A DNA stretch of 64,000 nucleotides from an uncultured Clostridia bacterium (lineage in GTDB: Bacteria > Bacillota > Clostridia > Christensenellales > UBA1242). This document shows, piece after piece, positions 24,821 to 32,546 of the stretch. Every line of letters begins with the position of its first letter. Position 1 is the first letter of the stretch. The translations under genes and the position numbers were made by a program. The stretch spans positions 248,001-312,000 of the forward strand of contig CAKVOE010000001.1 in assembly GCA_934778215.1 (NCBI GenBank). The letters are read 5' to 3'. Below the pieces are notes generated by a model that did not search any database, had not been told where the DNA came from, and was given only the letters and a program-made list of their open reading frames with translations.

Positions 24821-24849
24821 AGACCACCTATTATACTAATAGGCGGTCT
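24821..24849 (-). repeat. Right inverted repeat of inverton 2
   Basis: 29-nt site identical to 8777-8805. Structure: 13-nt arms with one mismatch around a 3-nt asymmetric centre (TAC on the + strand), the layout expected of a recombinase dimer site. Confidence 0.95.
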
Positions 24850-24880
24850 AAAAATTGGACTATTTTTTGGAGATATACTT

Positions 24881-26875
24881 ATGAGATTTTTTAAAAGGTT
24901 TAGAGCGTTTTTATTTATGACAGTATGCTTAATAATTTGCTCCGTTCAAGCGGTGCAAGTAATTTGTGCGGTAAATATTAGAGGTGGCGGAAGTACTACA
25001 GCAACCTATGATGTGTTTTTGAGCAATGACGATATATTAAGCGTGTACCAGCCCATAAATTCTGAGGACCCTAAGTGGACAAAATATGGTCACAACGCCA
25101 CACTAAATGCAAACGCTACAAAAATAGAAACAAAAAGTGCAGAAGCCTTGCAGTCTGCCCTAACTAATAAGGACGAAAATGGCAATGCCGACCTAACCAA
25201 AATTAAGGCGGGGCTAACTTATGGCACAGATGATTACACAAAATCAACGACCCCAGTGTATGGAAAGATAGATATTGTTAATGTAGATATTAAAACGGGG
25301 GAGATTATAGGAAAACTTAGCGACCTGACCTACAATTTTGAGTGGTTTGGAAGAGATGTAACACTCTCCGCCGGCACAACGCTTGCCAGTGGCAGAACGC
25401 TAGAAACAGACACCACCTTTACCGTAGATTGTTACACCTACTACCCAACAATGTATATAAGAAGATGCATAATAGACGGTAACCAGTGGCTAAGTGTATC
25501 CGAAAAGGATTTTGCAGGTTCGGTAGAAGTACCAGAGTATTATACCGCAACCTTTACTGCAACGGTGTATAATCCAGATAAAACTCTTGCACAAAATGAA
25601 AACGGCGTGATTGTAAGAAGTTATATAAATAATGATATGCCACTATCTTATTGCAAATCTGCCTACTTAAATGAGTTTTATTCAACAGACTATTTAATGG
25701 ATAGTAATATTAACACCCCAACGCAAGAAAGAATGCTTTTATGGTGCACCAACCTAACTAAGGCGTGGGAAACAGCACAAGCAAATGCTACAATGCAAAA
25801 CTACGCCTGTGCCAAAAGTTGTCAAGGCGAAGGTTACACCGCTTTTGTATACAATTACCTATACTTAATAAAATATGCAGATAATAACGCACAAGAAATG
25901 GTTGGAAATGGAAATTCTCTTTCTTACGGTAAATATAGAGAAATAACTAATGCTAATGACAGTGCGGTTAATGCAGGCGAAGATGAAATACTAACGGTAA
26001 CCATAAATGGCAAAGAAATTACTTATGGTAAAAATGTAACATTTGCGGGAACAACTATAAAAAGGAAATATGAAACAGTAAACTATTTAGAAAGCATAAA
26101 GTCGGGTGCAACAATTGGTATGGAACTATCTTATGCAAGTGGCGGAAATGAAGCAGGCATGCTTTATGGGTATAAAGTAAACTATGTAAACACTACCAAA
26201 AATGGATATACCGAAAAAGAGGGCTTATACACCACGCAATTTTTAACCCACACAGCAAGTGGTAAAAGGGTACTATTAGATGGCTATGTAGGTTCTAATA
26301 AGTACACTTCGGTAATATGTTTGGGGGTAACCGATCCATGGTCTAATATGAATACTTGGGTGTTTGGTTTGGCTATGTTAAACAATACCGATGACCCCAA
26401 TAGGGGAGAAAACGAAGCGGTAATAAATATATACGCAACCACTGAAAATTATAATTATAAAACAAATAATTGGATAGTAAATAACTATTCTGGCACAGGA
26501 GCAGATGCTTACGAGGCCAAAATATCTGCACTAAATAGTGCGGGATACCGAAAACTTAGTTATAACATACCTTTGGGATCTGAATATGTTTATTATCGAA
26601 CACTTGGTATAACCGAAGACGCAACACAAGAAAACCCAAAAGATACCCTAATAGGACTACCAAATTTACATTCTGGCAGTGGCAGTTTTGTAAGTGGGGC
26701 GTGTGATGCATTTTCTTGTTATGACGTATCAGGTCAACTATCTCGGAGTCTTTTTGGCGGGCTTAGGGGCGGTACTTCGGGAAATGGAGCAGCAAATGGG
26801 CCATTTTACATCAACTTAGAAGTTTTTTCTAGTTGTTCTGTTGGCTGCGGCTTACGCACAACTATAATTGGTTAA
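24881..26875 (+). CDS. P3: exported protein with C-type-lectin-like variable C-terminus
   Basis: 664 residues, ATG with TTGGAGAT upstream. The signal peptide is the same as in P1 (MRFFKRFRAFLFMTVCLIIC, cleavage near VICA), then NIRGGGSTTATY. It is close to P1 throughout (for example TENYNYKTNNWIVNNYSGTG) but has a different final segment: YYRTLGITED, CDAFSCYDVSGQL, GGLRGGTSGNGAANGPFYIN and GCGLRTTIIG. The lectin-like framework (RGG...G...GPF...G-L-R) is kept while the residues between vary, as in retroelement-diversified C-type-lectin domains. Expression should be controlled by the promoter switch upstream, which is ON here. Most likely secreted or surface-attached; the binding partner is unknown. 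Confidence 0.86.
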   Translation: MRFFKRFRAFLFMTVCLIICSVQAVQVICAVNIRGGGSTTATYDVFLSNDDILSVYQPINSEDPKWTKYGHNATLNANATKIETKSAEALQSALTNKDENGNADLTKIKAGLTYGTDDYTKSTTPVYGKIDIVNVDIKTGEIIGKLSDLTYNFEWFGRDVTLSAGTTLASGRTLETDTTFTVDCYTYYPTMYIRRCIIDGNQWLSVSEKDFAGSVEVPEYYTATFTATVYNPDKTLAQNENGVIVRSYINNDMPLSYCKSAYLNEFYSTDYLMDSNINTPTQERMLLWCTNLTKAWETAQANATMQNYACAKSCQGEGYTAFVYNYLYLIKYADNNAQEMVGNGNSLSYGKYREITNANDSAVNAGEDEILTVTINGKEITYGKNVTFAGTTIKRKYETVNYLESIKSGATIGMELSYASGGNEAGMLYGYKVNYVNTTKNGYTEKEGLYTTQFLTHTASGKRVLLDGYVGSNKYTSVICLGVTDPWSNMNTWVFGLAMLNNTDDPNRGENEAVINIYATTENYNYKTNNWIVNNYSGTGADAYEAKISALNSAGYRKLSYNIPLGSEYVYYRTLGITEDATQENPKDTLIGLPNLHSGSGSFVSGACDAFSCYDVSGQLSRSLFGGLRGGTSGNGAANGPFYINLEVFSSCSVGCGLRTTIIG

Positions 26876-26937
26876 TAATATGTGCAGTAAATAATTATTT
26901 TTTGGTTTAAATAAAATTATAAAAAATATTAAAACTT

Positions 26938-26993
26938 TTGCCATTATTAGAAATGGGCGAACAACGCAAAATTTTCTAATAATGGCAATTTTT
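26938..26993 (+). terminator. Terminator after P3
   Basis: 16-bp perfect stem (26938-26953 with 26973-26988) followed by TTTTT. Confidence 0.9.
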
Positions 26994-27023
26994 CCAAAAA
27001 GAATAATGTAATCAATAAAACTC

Positions 27024-27052
27024 TTGCAAAACCTTTGGTTTTCGGTTATAAT
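27024..27052 (+). promoter_or_regulatory. SigA promoter of der
   Basis: TTGCAA (27024-27029), 17 nt, TATAAT (27047-27052), 30 nt before the der start. Confidence 0.8.
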
Positions 27053-27081
27053 ATACCATATAAAATTTAAGGAAGATAGGT

Positions 27082-28407
27082 ATGAAATCGTTAGTAGCAA
27101 TTGTTGGTAGACCAAACACAGGCAAAAGTACTTTTTTTAATAGGGTTGTAGGAAAGAGAATTTCGATAGTAGACGACACCCCCGGAGTTACAAGAGATAG
27201 GCTTTATGCCGATGTAGAGTGGTGTGGTAATGTTTTTACACTTATAGATACTGGTGGAGTTCAGTTTGATAAAACGGACGATTTTACTACACATATAAAT
27301 AGTCAAGTTGACATAGCCATTAATCTTGCTGATTTAATACTCTTTTTTGTAGACGGCAAAGAAGGGGTCGTTCCGTACGATTATTCGGTTGCCGAAAAAT
27401 TACGAAAATCAGGCAAAAAGGTTTTGTTGGTAGTAAACAAATATGATAACTTTGAAACGGACGGCATATATGATTTTTACAATTTAGGAATTGGTGAACC
27501 TATACCTATTTCTGGAGAACAAGCAAAGGGAATAGGTGATTTGCTAGATAAGGTTGTAGAAAACTTGCCCAAAACCGAAGACAGCGAAGTTGATGATTGT
27601 TTAAAAATTGCCATAGTAGGTAAACCAAATACAGGAAAATCTAGTATAGTAAATAGATTGGTTGGAGAAAATAGGGTTATAGTTTCTAATATTTCGGGAA
27701 CCACAAGAGATAGCGTAGATGTACCATTTAATTATAACAAAAAGAAATATATTTTAATTGATACCGCAGGTATGCGTAGAAAAAGGTCAATAGAAGATGA
27801 AACGGTAGAAAGATATTCTATTTTTAGAACATTAGATAGCATTCGTAGAGCCGATGTTGTTGTTTGCGTTATAGATGTAAGCGAGCCTATTAGTGAGCAA
27901 GATATAAAAATTGCCGGTATTGTACATAATGAAAAAAAGCCTTCGGTTATTGTGTTTAACAAATGGGATTTAATAGAAAAAGAAACGGACACAATGCGAA
28001 AATACGAAAACGATTTAAAAAACGAATTGGGCTTTATGAGTTATTTTAAACCCGTTTTTTTGAGCGCTCTTACTGGTAAAAGAATGGAAAAACTAATGGA
28101 AGCGGTTAACATAGTTTATGAAAATAGCACAAAAAGAATTAAAACCCGTGATGTTAACGACATAATTCAAGATGCAATAGTAAGCACGGCGCCACCTTTT
28201 GTTAATGGCAAAAGACTAAAAATTTATTATGCAACACAAACAGACGTTGCTCCGCCAACCTTTGTTTTAAAGGTTAACGATGCATCGCTTATGAGTGATA
28301 GTTATTTAAGATATATAGAAAACTCTTTGCGTACAGCGGTAGATTTTACTGGAACTCCTATTACTATTGTTGTAAAAAATAAAATGGAAAATGCAGATAT
28401 AAGATAA
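27082..28407 (+). CDS. der: Ribosome biogenesis GTPase Der (EngA)
   Basis: Double-GTPase needed for 50S subunit maturation. The 441-residue protein has two GTPase domains: the first with GRPNTGKST (residues about 8-16) and DTGGV, the second with GKPNTGKSS (about 183-191), DTAGM and NKWD. A KH-like C-terminal domain starts at about residue 355 (APPFVNGKRLKIYYATQ). AAGGAAGATAGGT precedes the ATG. It is followed by plsY after 19 nt. Confidence 0.97.
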   Translation: MKSLVAIVGRPNTGKSTFFNRVVGKRISIVDDTPGVTRDRLYADVEWCGNVFTLIDTGGVQFDKTDDFTTHINSQVDIAINLADLILFFVDGKEGVVPYDYSVAEKLRKSGKKVLLVVNKYDNFETDGIYDFYNLGIGEPIPISGEQAKGIGDLLDKVVENLPKTEDSEVDDCLKIAIVGKPNTGKSSIVNRLVGENRVIVSNISGTTRDSVDVPFNYNKKKYILIDTAGMRRKRSIEDETVERYSIFRTLDSIRRADVVVCVIDVSEPISEQDIKIAGIVHNEKKPSVIVFNKWDLIEKETDTMRKYENDLKNELGFMSYFKPVFLSALTGKRMEKLMEAVNIVYENSTKRIKTRDVNDIIQDAIVSTAPPFVNGKRLKIYYATQTDVAPPTFVLKVNDASLMSDSYLRYIENSLRTAVDFTGTPITIVVKNKMENADIR

Positions 28408-28426
28408 ATTTTAAGGAGAAAATTAT

Positions 28427-29074
28427 ATGGTTTGGTGGCAAATATTAATTGTTATTTTAGTGTCTTATGCGTTTGGCAATATTAGTTTTGCAAGAATTAT
28501 TAGCGGAAAACTAAATAGCGATATTACAAAACTCGGTAGCGGTAATCCGGGAACCACTAACATACTACGAAATTTTGGCTTTAAAATTGGTTTAATTAAC
28601 TTTATATTAGATATTTTAAAGGGATTTGTTCCTGTACTTTTAACCATTTTAATTTTTGACGACCCAATACTTACTTATATATCTGGTTTAAGTGTAATTA
28701 TAGGGCATATTTACCCGGTTGTATATAAGTTTAAGGGTGGCAAGGGTATTGCTACTATGATAGGGGTGTTTTTTGCAACAAACCCTATTGTAACAGGGAT
28801 AGTTGTGGTTGTTGCCGGAGTTTCGTGGTTGTTGTTTAAATATGGATCTATGGCATCGTTTATTTGCGTAACCGTACTTACCGTTGTAGAAGGAATAAAC
28901 GCAAAAAATAATTTGCCCGAAGGGAAAAGTATTGTGGTGTGTTTGTTGCTTTATGCAATATTTTTGCTAACTTGGTTTGCTCACAGAAAAAATATAGAAA
29001 GGCTTTTGGTTGGCAAAGAAGGTAAAGTAGATTTAATTAAATCGGTAAAAAAGAAATATAAAAAAGTAAAATAG
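28427..29074 (+). CDS. plsY: Glycerol-3-phosphate acyltransferase PlsY
   Basis: Membrane acyltransferase that uses acyl-phosphate (from PlsX) to acylate glycerol-3-phosphate, the first step of phospholipid synthesis. The 215-residue protein has about five membrane segments and the three family motifs: KLGSGNPGTTN (about residue 35), HIYPVVYKFKGGKGIAT (about 93) and a Glu-containing loop near residue 145. Its partner plsX is at 38216. AAGGAG precedes the ATG. Confidence 0.95.
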   Translation: MVWWQILIVILVSYAFGNISFARIISGKLNSDITKLGSGNPGTTNILRNFGFKIGLINFILDILKGFVPVLLTILIFDDPILTYISGLSVIIGHIYPVVYKFKGGKGIATMIGVFFATNPIVTGIVVVVAGVSWLLFKYGSMASFICVTVLTVVEGINAKNNLPEGKSIVVCLLLYAIFLLTWFAHRKNIERLLVGKEGKVDLIKSVKKKYKKVK

Positions 29075-29101
29075 TAGAAAGTTGTTTCTACTATTTTTTT
29101 T
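29071..29101 (+). terminator. Terminator after plsY
   Basis: 10-bp perfect stem ATAGTAGAAA with TTTCTACTAT (29085-29094) and an 8-nt T-run; the left arm contains the plsY stop codon. Confidence 0.9.
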
Positions 29102-29112
29102 GCATAAATGGT

Positions 29113-29141
29113 TGTGGGTTAGAATAGATTTAAGTATAACG
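29113..29141 (+). promoter_or_regulatory. Possible SigE promoter of spoIVA
   Basis: A GCATAAA-like -35 at about 29102-29108 and an AATAGATT-like -10 at about 29123-29130 resemble the mother-cell SigE pattern but match only in part. It is offered because spoIVA belongs to the SigE regulon in relatives. Confidence 0.3.
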
Positions 29142-29160
29142 GAATAAGGAGAATTGTTTA

Positions 29161-30621
29161 ATGGATATTTATCAATCTATTACCGAAAGAACTGGCGGAG
29201 ATATATATATTGGTGTGGTAGGTCCTGTAAGAACGGGTAAGTCTACATTTATTTCAAAATTTATGGAGTCGCTAGTGTTGCCAAACATTAAAGATAACAA
29301 TATAAGAAATAGGGCAGAAGATGAGATGCCTCAATCAGGTAGCGGAAAAATGATTATGACAATGCAACCTCGTTTTGTTCCGAGCGATGCGGTAGAATTA
29401 AACTTCGGGGATAACGCCAAAGCAAGGGTTAGGCTTGTTGATTGTGTTGGGTATTTGGTAGATGGAGCCATAGGGCATGCCGATGGCACAACCCCGAGGT
29501 TGGTACAAACACCGTGGGATACAGAGCCTATTCCTTTTGCAAAGGCATCAGAAATAGGAACGCACAAAGTTATAACTGAACACAGTACAATAGGTATAGT
29601 GGTAACAACAGATGGTTCTATTACTGATATACCCCGAGAAAATTATATATCTGCCGAAGAAAGGGTTATAAAAGAGTTGAAGCAGATTAATAAGCCTTTT
29701 GTAATTTTGTTAAATTCTGCAAACCCAGAAAGCCCCGAAACTCAAGAATTAAAAAACAAGTTGCAAGAAAAATATGGAAACTTAGTGCTATCAACTAATG
29801 TGCAGAATATGACCAAAGCCGATTTTGAAAAGGTTTTAGAATCGGTGCTACTAGAATTTCCAGTAAAAAATATTCAGTTTAAACTTCCGGAGTGGATGCG
29901 GATTTTGCCCGAAGAAAACGCAATAATCTCAAAGATTATGGAAGAAGTAAAAAAGACCAATTTTGAAAAAATGGCAGATTATGTAAAAGCAAATGAGATG
30001 ATGAAAGAAAGTGATGATTTGTTGTGTCCTACGGTAGAAAGCATAAATTTATCTTGCGGGAATATAGACTTTGAAATTAACGCAACGGCAAATTTGTTTT
30101 ATAAAACGCTTAGCGAAATTACAAACACCACAATAGCGAACGATTACGACCTAATTTCTTTTGTAGAAGATGCGTCTGTTGCAAAAATGAAATATTCAAA
30201 ATTAGAAGATGCACTAAGCAGTGTAGAAAGTACTGGTTATGGTGTTGTTGTTCCTTCGGCAGATGAGTTAACTCTTGATGAACCAGAACTTGTAAAAAGA
30301 AGTGGTAATTCGGGCATAAAATTAAAGGCGCATGCGTCTAGTTTGCACATTATGAAGGTAGATGTTGAAACCGAAGTTGTGCCAGCAATAGGCGGGGTTG
30401 CATTAACCAAAAACTTGCTTGCAGGGGAGATTAATGATGATGAAGCAAAGCAAGCAATTTGGGATACCAGTATGTTTGGAAAGTCACTTTCAGAAATTGC
30501 CTTAGATGGTATTTTGACGAAATTACAAAACTTCCCAGAAGAGGCACAGATAAAAATGCGAAGAACTTTAAGTAAAATTACCAACGAAAACAAGGGCGGA
30601 ATAATCTGCATTTTGTTATAA
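29161..30621 (+). CDS. spoIVA: Stage IV sporulation protein A (SpoIVA)
   Basis: ATPase that polymerises on the forespore surface to form the basement layer of the spore coat. The 486-residue protein begins MDIYQSITERTGGDIYIGVVG with the Walker A motif GPVRTGKST (about residues 20-28), followed by VDCVGYLVDGA and the conserved PWDTEPIPF. Length matches SpoIVA of other spore formers. The C-terminus (GGIICILL) is the conserved hydrophobic end needed for membrane localisation through SpoVM. AAGGAG precedes the ATG. Confidence 0.97.
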   Translation: MDIYQSITERTGGDIYIGVVGPVRTGKSTFISKFMESLVLPNIKDNNIRNRAEDEMPQSGSGKMIMTMQPRFVPSDAVELNFGDNAKARVRLVDCVGYLVDGAIGHADGTTPRLVQTPWDTEPIPFAKASEIGTHKVITEHSTIGIVVTTDGSITDIPRENYISAEERVIKELKQINKPFVILLNSANPESPETQELKNKLQEKYGNLVLSTNVQNMTKADFEKVLESVLLEFPVKNIQFKLPEWMRILPEENAIISKIMEEVKKTNFEKMADYVKANEMMKESDDLLCPTVESINLSCGNIDFEINATANLFYKTLSEITNTTIANDYDLISFVEDASVAKMKYSKLEDALSSVESTGYGVVVPSADELTLDEPELVKRSGNSGIKLKAHASSLHIMKVDVETEVVPAIGGVALTKNLLAGEINDDEAKQAIWDTSMFGKSLSEIALDGILTKLQNFPEEAQIKMRRTLSKITNENKGGIICILL

Positions 30622-30729
30622 TACGCAAATTTGCTAAACTTTTAGAACCAATTGAAACAAAGTAAATTAAAAATTTTAAATCGTTCATAAACTAAATTAA
30701 ATAAAATTATATAAAAAACAAAAAAACAG

Positions 30730-30758
30730 TTGAATAATATTAAATTATTTGCTATACT
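30730..30758 (+). promoter_or_regulatory. SigA promoter of the small RNA candidate
   Basis: TTGAAT (30730-30735), 17 nt, TATACT (30753-30758). It is separate from the rsmD promoter and is followed after about 70 nt by a terminator. Confidence 0.65.
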
Positions 30759-30764
30759 AAAAGT

Positions 30765-30858
30765 ATACAAAAGAAAAATTGCTGATGCACAAAAGAGAAT
30801 CCTTTAATGCACAAAAGAAAGATTTAGAACATCAAAAAATATTTTGGTGTTCTTTTTT
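30765..30858 (+). ncRNA. Candidate small RNA (about 94 nt) upstream of rsmD
   Basis: A promoter at 30730-30758 and a terminator at 30826-30858 bracket a short unit. It includes the 11-nt direct repeat TGCACAAAAGA (about 30786 and 30808). A 30-codon frame starts at about 30786 (MHKRESFNAQ) but has no ribosome binding site and runs through the terminator, so RNA is more likely than peptide. Confidence 0.5.
30826..30858 (+). terminator. Terminator of the small RNA candidate
   Basis: 12-bp stem (30826-30837 with 30842-30853, one G-U pair) with a T-run. Confidence 0.85.
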
Positions 30859-30859
30859 A

Positions 30860-30888
30860 TTGAAAAATTATTTATAGTGGTGTAAAAT
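30860..30888 (+). promoter_or_regulatory. SigA promoter of rsmD
   Basis: TTGAAA (30860-30865), 17 nt, TAAAAT (30883-30888), directly behind the terminator of the small unit. Confidence 0.75.
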
Positions 30889-30906
30889 AATTGTTAGGAG
30901 ATAATT

Positions 30907-31452
30907 ATGCAAGTTATTAGTGGTAAATATAGGGCAAGAAAATTAAAAAGCCCCGATAGTGCAAGGCCTACCTTGCAAAGAATAAAAATATCTACATTTA
31001 GTTTAATTCAAGAGCATATAACTGAAGGAATTAAGGTTTTAGATTTGTTTGCTGGTAGTGGAGCGTTAGGAATAGAATGTATAAGCCGTGGGGCAGAGTT
31101 TGTTCAGTTTGTCGAAAAGGATAGGCGTGCTATTGCGTGCATTAGCCAAAATTTAAAGGGGATTGATTATTCTTTGTACAATGTGATGAATGTAGATTAC
31201 ATTGATGCACTAAAATATTTTCGTCAAACGAGTCAAAAGTTTGACGTTGTGTTTATAGACCCGCCGTATGAATCGGGCTTCTATGCACCAGCGGTTGAAA
31301 TTATTGCAAGATACAACTTGCTTGCAGATAATGGAATTATGGTTTTGGAAATGGAGAAATCTACAAAATTTGATTTTGACAAAAGCAAATGGTCTATTTA
31401 TAAAGAAAGGGAATATGGAATAACCAAAATTTTGGTTTTGCAAAAAAATTAG
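30907..31452 (+). CDS. rsmD: 16S rRNA (guanine-966 N2)-methyltransferase RsmD
   Basis: SAM-dependent methyltransferase acting on the small ribosomal subunit. The 181-residue protein has the family start VISGKYRARKLKSP, the SAM-binding motif VLDLFAGSGALGIE (about residues 44-57) and the catalytic DPPY (about 118-121). TTAGGAGATA precedes the ATG. It is convergent with ylbJ. Confidence 0.95.
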   Translation: MQVISGKYRARKLKSPDSARPTLQRIKISTFSLIQEHITEGIKVLDLFAGSGALGIECISRGAEFVQFVEKDRRAIACISQNLKGIDYSLYNVMNVDYIDALKYFRQTSQKFDVVFIDPPYESGFYAPAVEIIARYNLLADNGIMVLEMEKSTKFDFDKSKWSIYKEREYGITKILVLQKN

Positions 31453-31477
31453 TTTTTAAAACTAAAACTAAAAATCA

Positions 31478-32512
31478 TTAATATATAATAAATGCAACAA
31501 TGGTTGATATTAAGATACTAACCAGTAGTTGAAGGCACTTTATCTTTAAAAAATAAAGTGCTTTTATTTTTGTTTTATTTAAAAATGTAAGAGATTGAAT
31601 AAAGACAGATAGACCACCAAAAGAGATTAAGGCGGTAGAAACTATTAATTTTAATTTTAAATTGGTTGTTGCTTTTATTTCTGCAAGTCCACGAGTCATC
31701 TCTATAAATCCGCTTGCTATACCTTTTGCAAAAAAAGGGTCTACATTTATATTTATAAACAACTTTTCAAGAAGACCAGAGATTGCCCCCAAAACCTTAA
31801 TATCATAAGCCATATCTATAAACATATAAAAAACCGAAATATATACAGCGACAGTAAATATGGAAATTATTGTTGAATATACCGTTTCGCTTAAAACATT
31901 TTGAGTTTGCTTGGTGGGTAGGGTTATGGTGTTATTTTTTGAACGTGGTAACTTTCGGGTTAAGATAAACCCTGCAATTAACACGCTAAAAAAATGGCAG
32001 AAAAAAATTGCAAAGCCAAGAGAGGGGTTGCTGTATAGCCCTGCACCAACAGAGCCAATAATAAAAATTGGCCCACTGGTAGACGCCATGGTTAAAAGAT
32101 GTTTGCAATCGTCTTTAGATATTTGGTTGTAATCGTACAACTCGCCAATAATTTTTGCTCCAACAGGATAACCGCATAAAATGCTCATAAAAAAAATATA
32201 ACTAGAAATTGGTGGGAGTTTAAAAACTTTATTCATAGGTTTGCTATTAATTAAAATAAACTTGTTGGTAAGATTAAATGAAAAAAGAATTTTGCTAATA
32301 AAAAAGAATGGTAACAGCGAAGGCATTACCGAAAAATAAAAAAGACTACTTCCTGCTAGTACGCTTTTTGTGTATCTTGCGGGGTTAATTATTAATAGTG
32401 CAATTGCAAATACTAATAATATGCACAATATATTTTCTATAATGTGCGGGATTTTTTTTGTAAATTGTTTGGTAAATGGAGAAATTAGTGCTATATTATT
32501 AGTATAATTCAT
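31478..32512 (-). CDS. ylbJ: Sporulation integral membrane protein YlbJ
   Basis: Polytopic membrane protein of the nucleoside-recognition/Gate family required for spore cortex formation. The start at 32512 gives 344 residues; an upstream frame extends to 32596 but overlaps the divergent gene. Family landmarks are MPSLLPFFF (about residue 65), CGYPVGAKIIGELYDYNQIS (about 115-134) and TSGPIFIIGSVGAGLY (about 147-162). A SigE-type promoter predicts an RNA start almost at the ATG, so translation is leaderless or begins further in; there is no SD. Confidence 0.88.
   Translation of the reverse strand: MNYTNNIALISPFTKQFTKKIPHIIENILCILLVFAIALLIINPARYTKSVLAGSSLFYFSVMPSLLPFFFISKILFSFNLTNKFILINSKPMNKVFKLPPISSYIFFMSILCGYPVGAKIIGELYDYNQISKDDCKHLLTMASTSGPIFIIGSVGAGLYSNPSLGFAIFFCHFFSVLIAGFILTRKLPRSKNNTITLPTKQTQNVLSETVYSTIISIFTVAVYISVFYMFIDMAYDIKVLGAISGLLEKLFININVDPFFAKGIASGFIEMTRGLAEIKATTNLKLKLIVSTALISFGGLSVFIQSLTFLNKTKIKALYFLKIKCLQLLVSILISTIVAFIIY
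32503..32508 (+). promoter_or_regulatory. -10 box of the patatin-like gene
   Basis: TATAAT at 32503-32508, 36 nt before the start at 32544. No good -35 is visible 17 nt upstream. It lies inside the 5' end of ylbJ on the other strand. Confidence 0.45.
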
Positions 32513-32517
32513 AATTA

Positions 32518-32546
32518 ATTTTATGTTAAAGGAGCAGAAAAATATG
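32518..32546 (-). promoter_or_regulatory. SigE-type promoter of ylbJ
   Basis: Minus strand: CATATTT (32546-32540), 14 nt, CATAAAAT (32525-32518), a close match to the mother-cell SigE consensus. It overlaps the ribosome binding site and start codon of the divergent patatin-like gene. Confidence 0.75.

Larger units (their letters stand above)
24695..24849. promoter_or_regulatory. Invertible promoter element upstream of P3 (ON orientation)
   Basis: 155-bp element with perfect 29-nt inverted repeats and a 97-nt spacer (24724-24820). The spacer runs opposite to that of the P1 element. The promoter on the + strand is TTGATA (24780-24785), 17 nt, TAAAAT (24803-24808), predicted to start RNA near 24815, in front of the right repeat. 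The transcript would then carry the repeat as a hairpin about 30 nt before the P3 start. In this sequence P3 is therefore predicted to be ON. Confidence 0.92.

Noticed and set aside
8651..24849. The 29-nt repeats as a CRISPR array
   Set aside because: Only two pairs, in inverted orientation, 16 kb apart, with spacers that are copies of each other.
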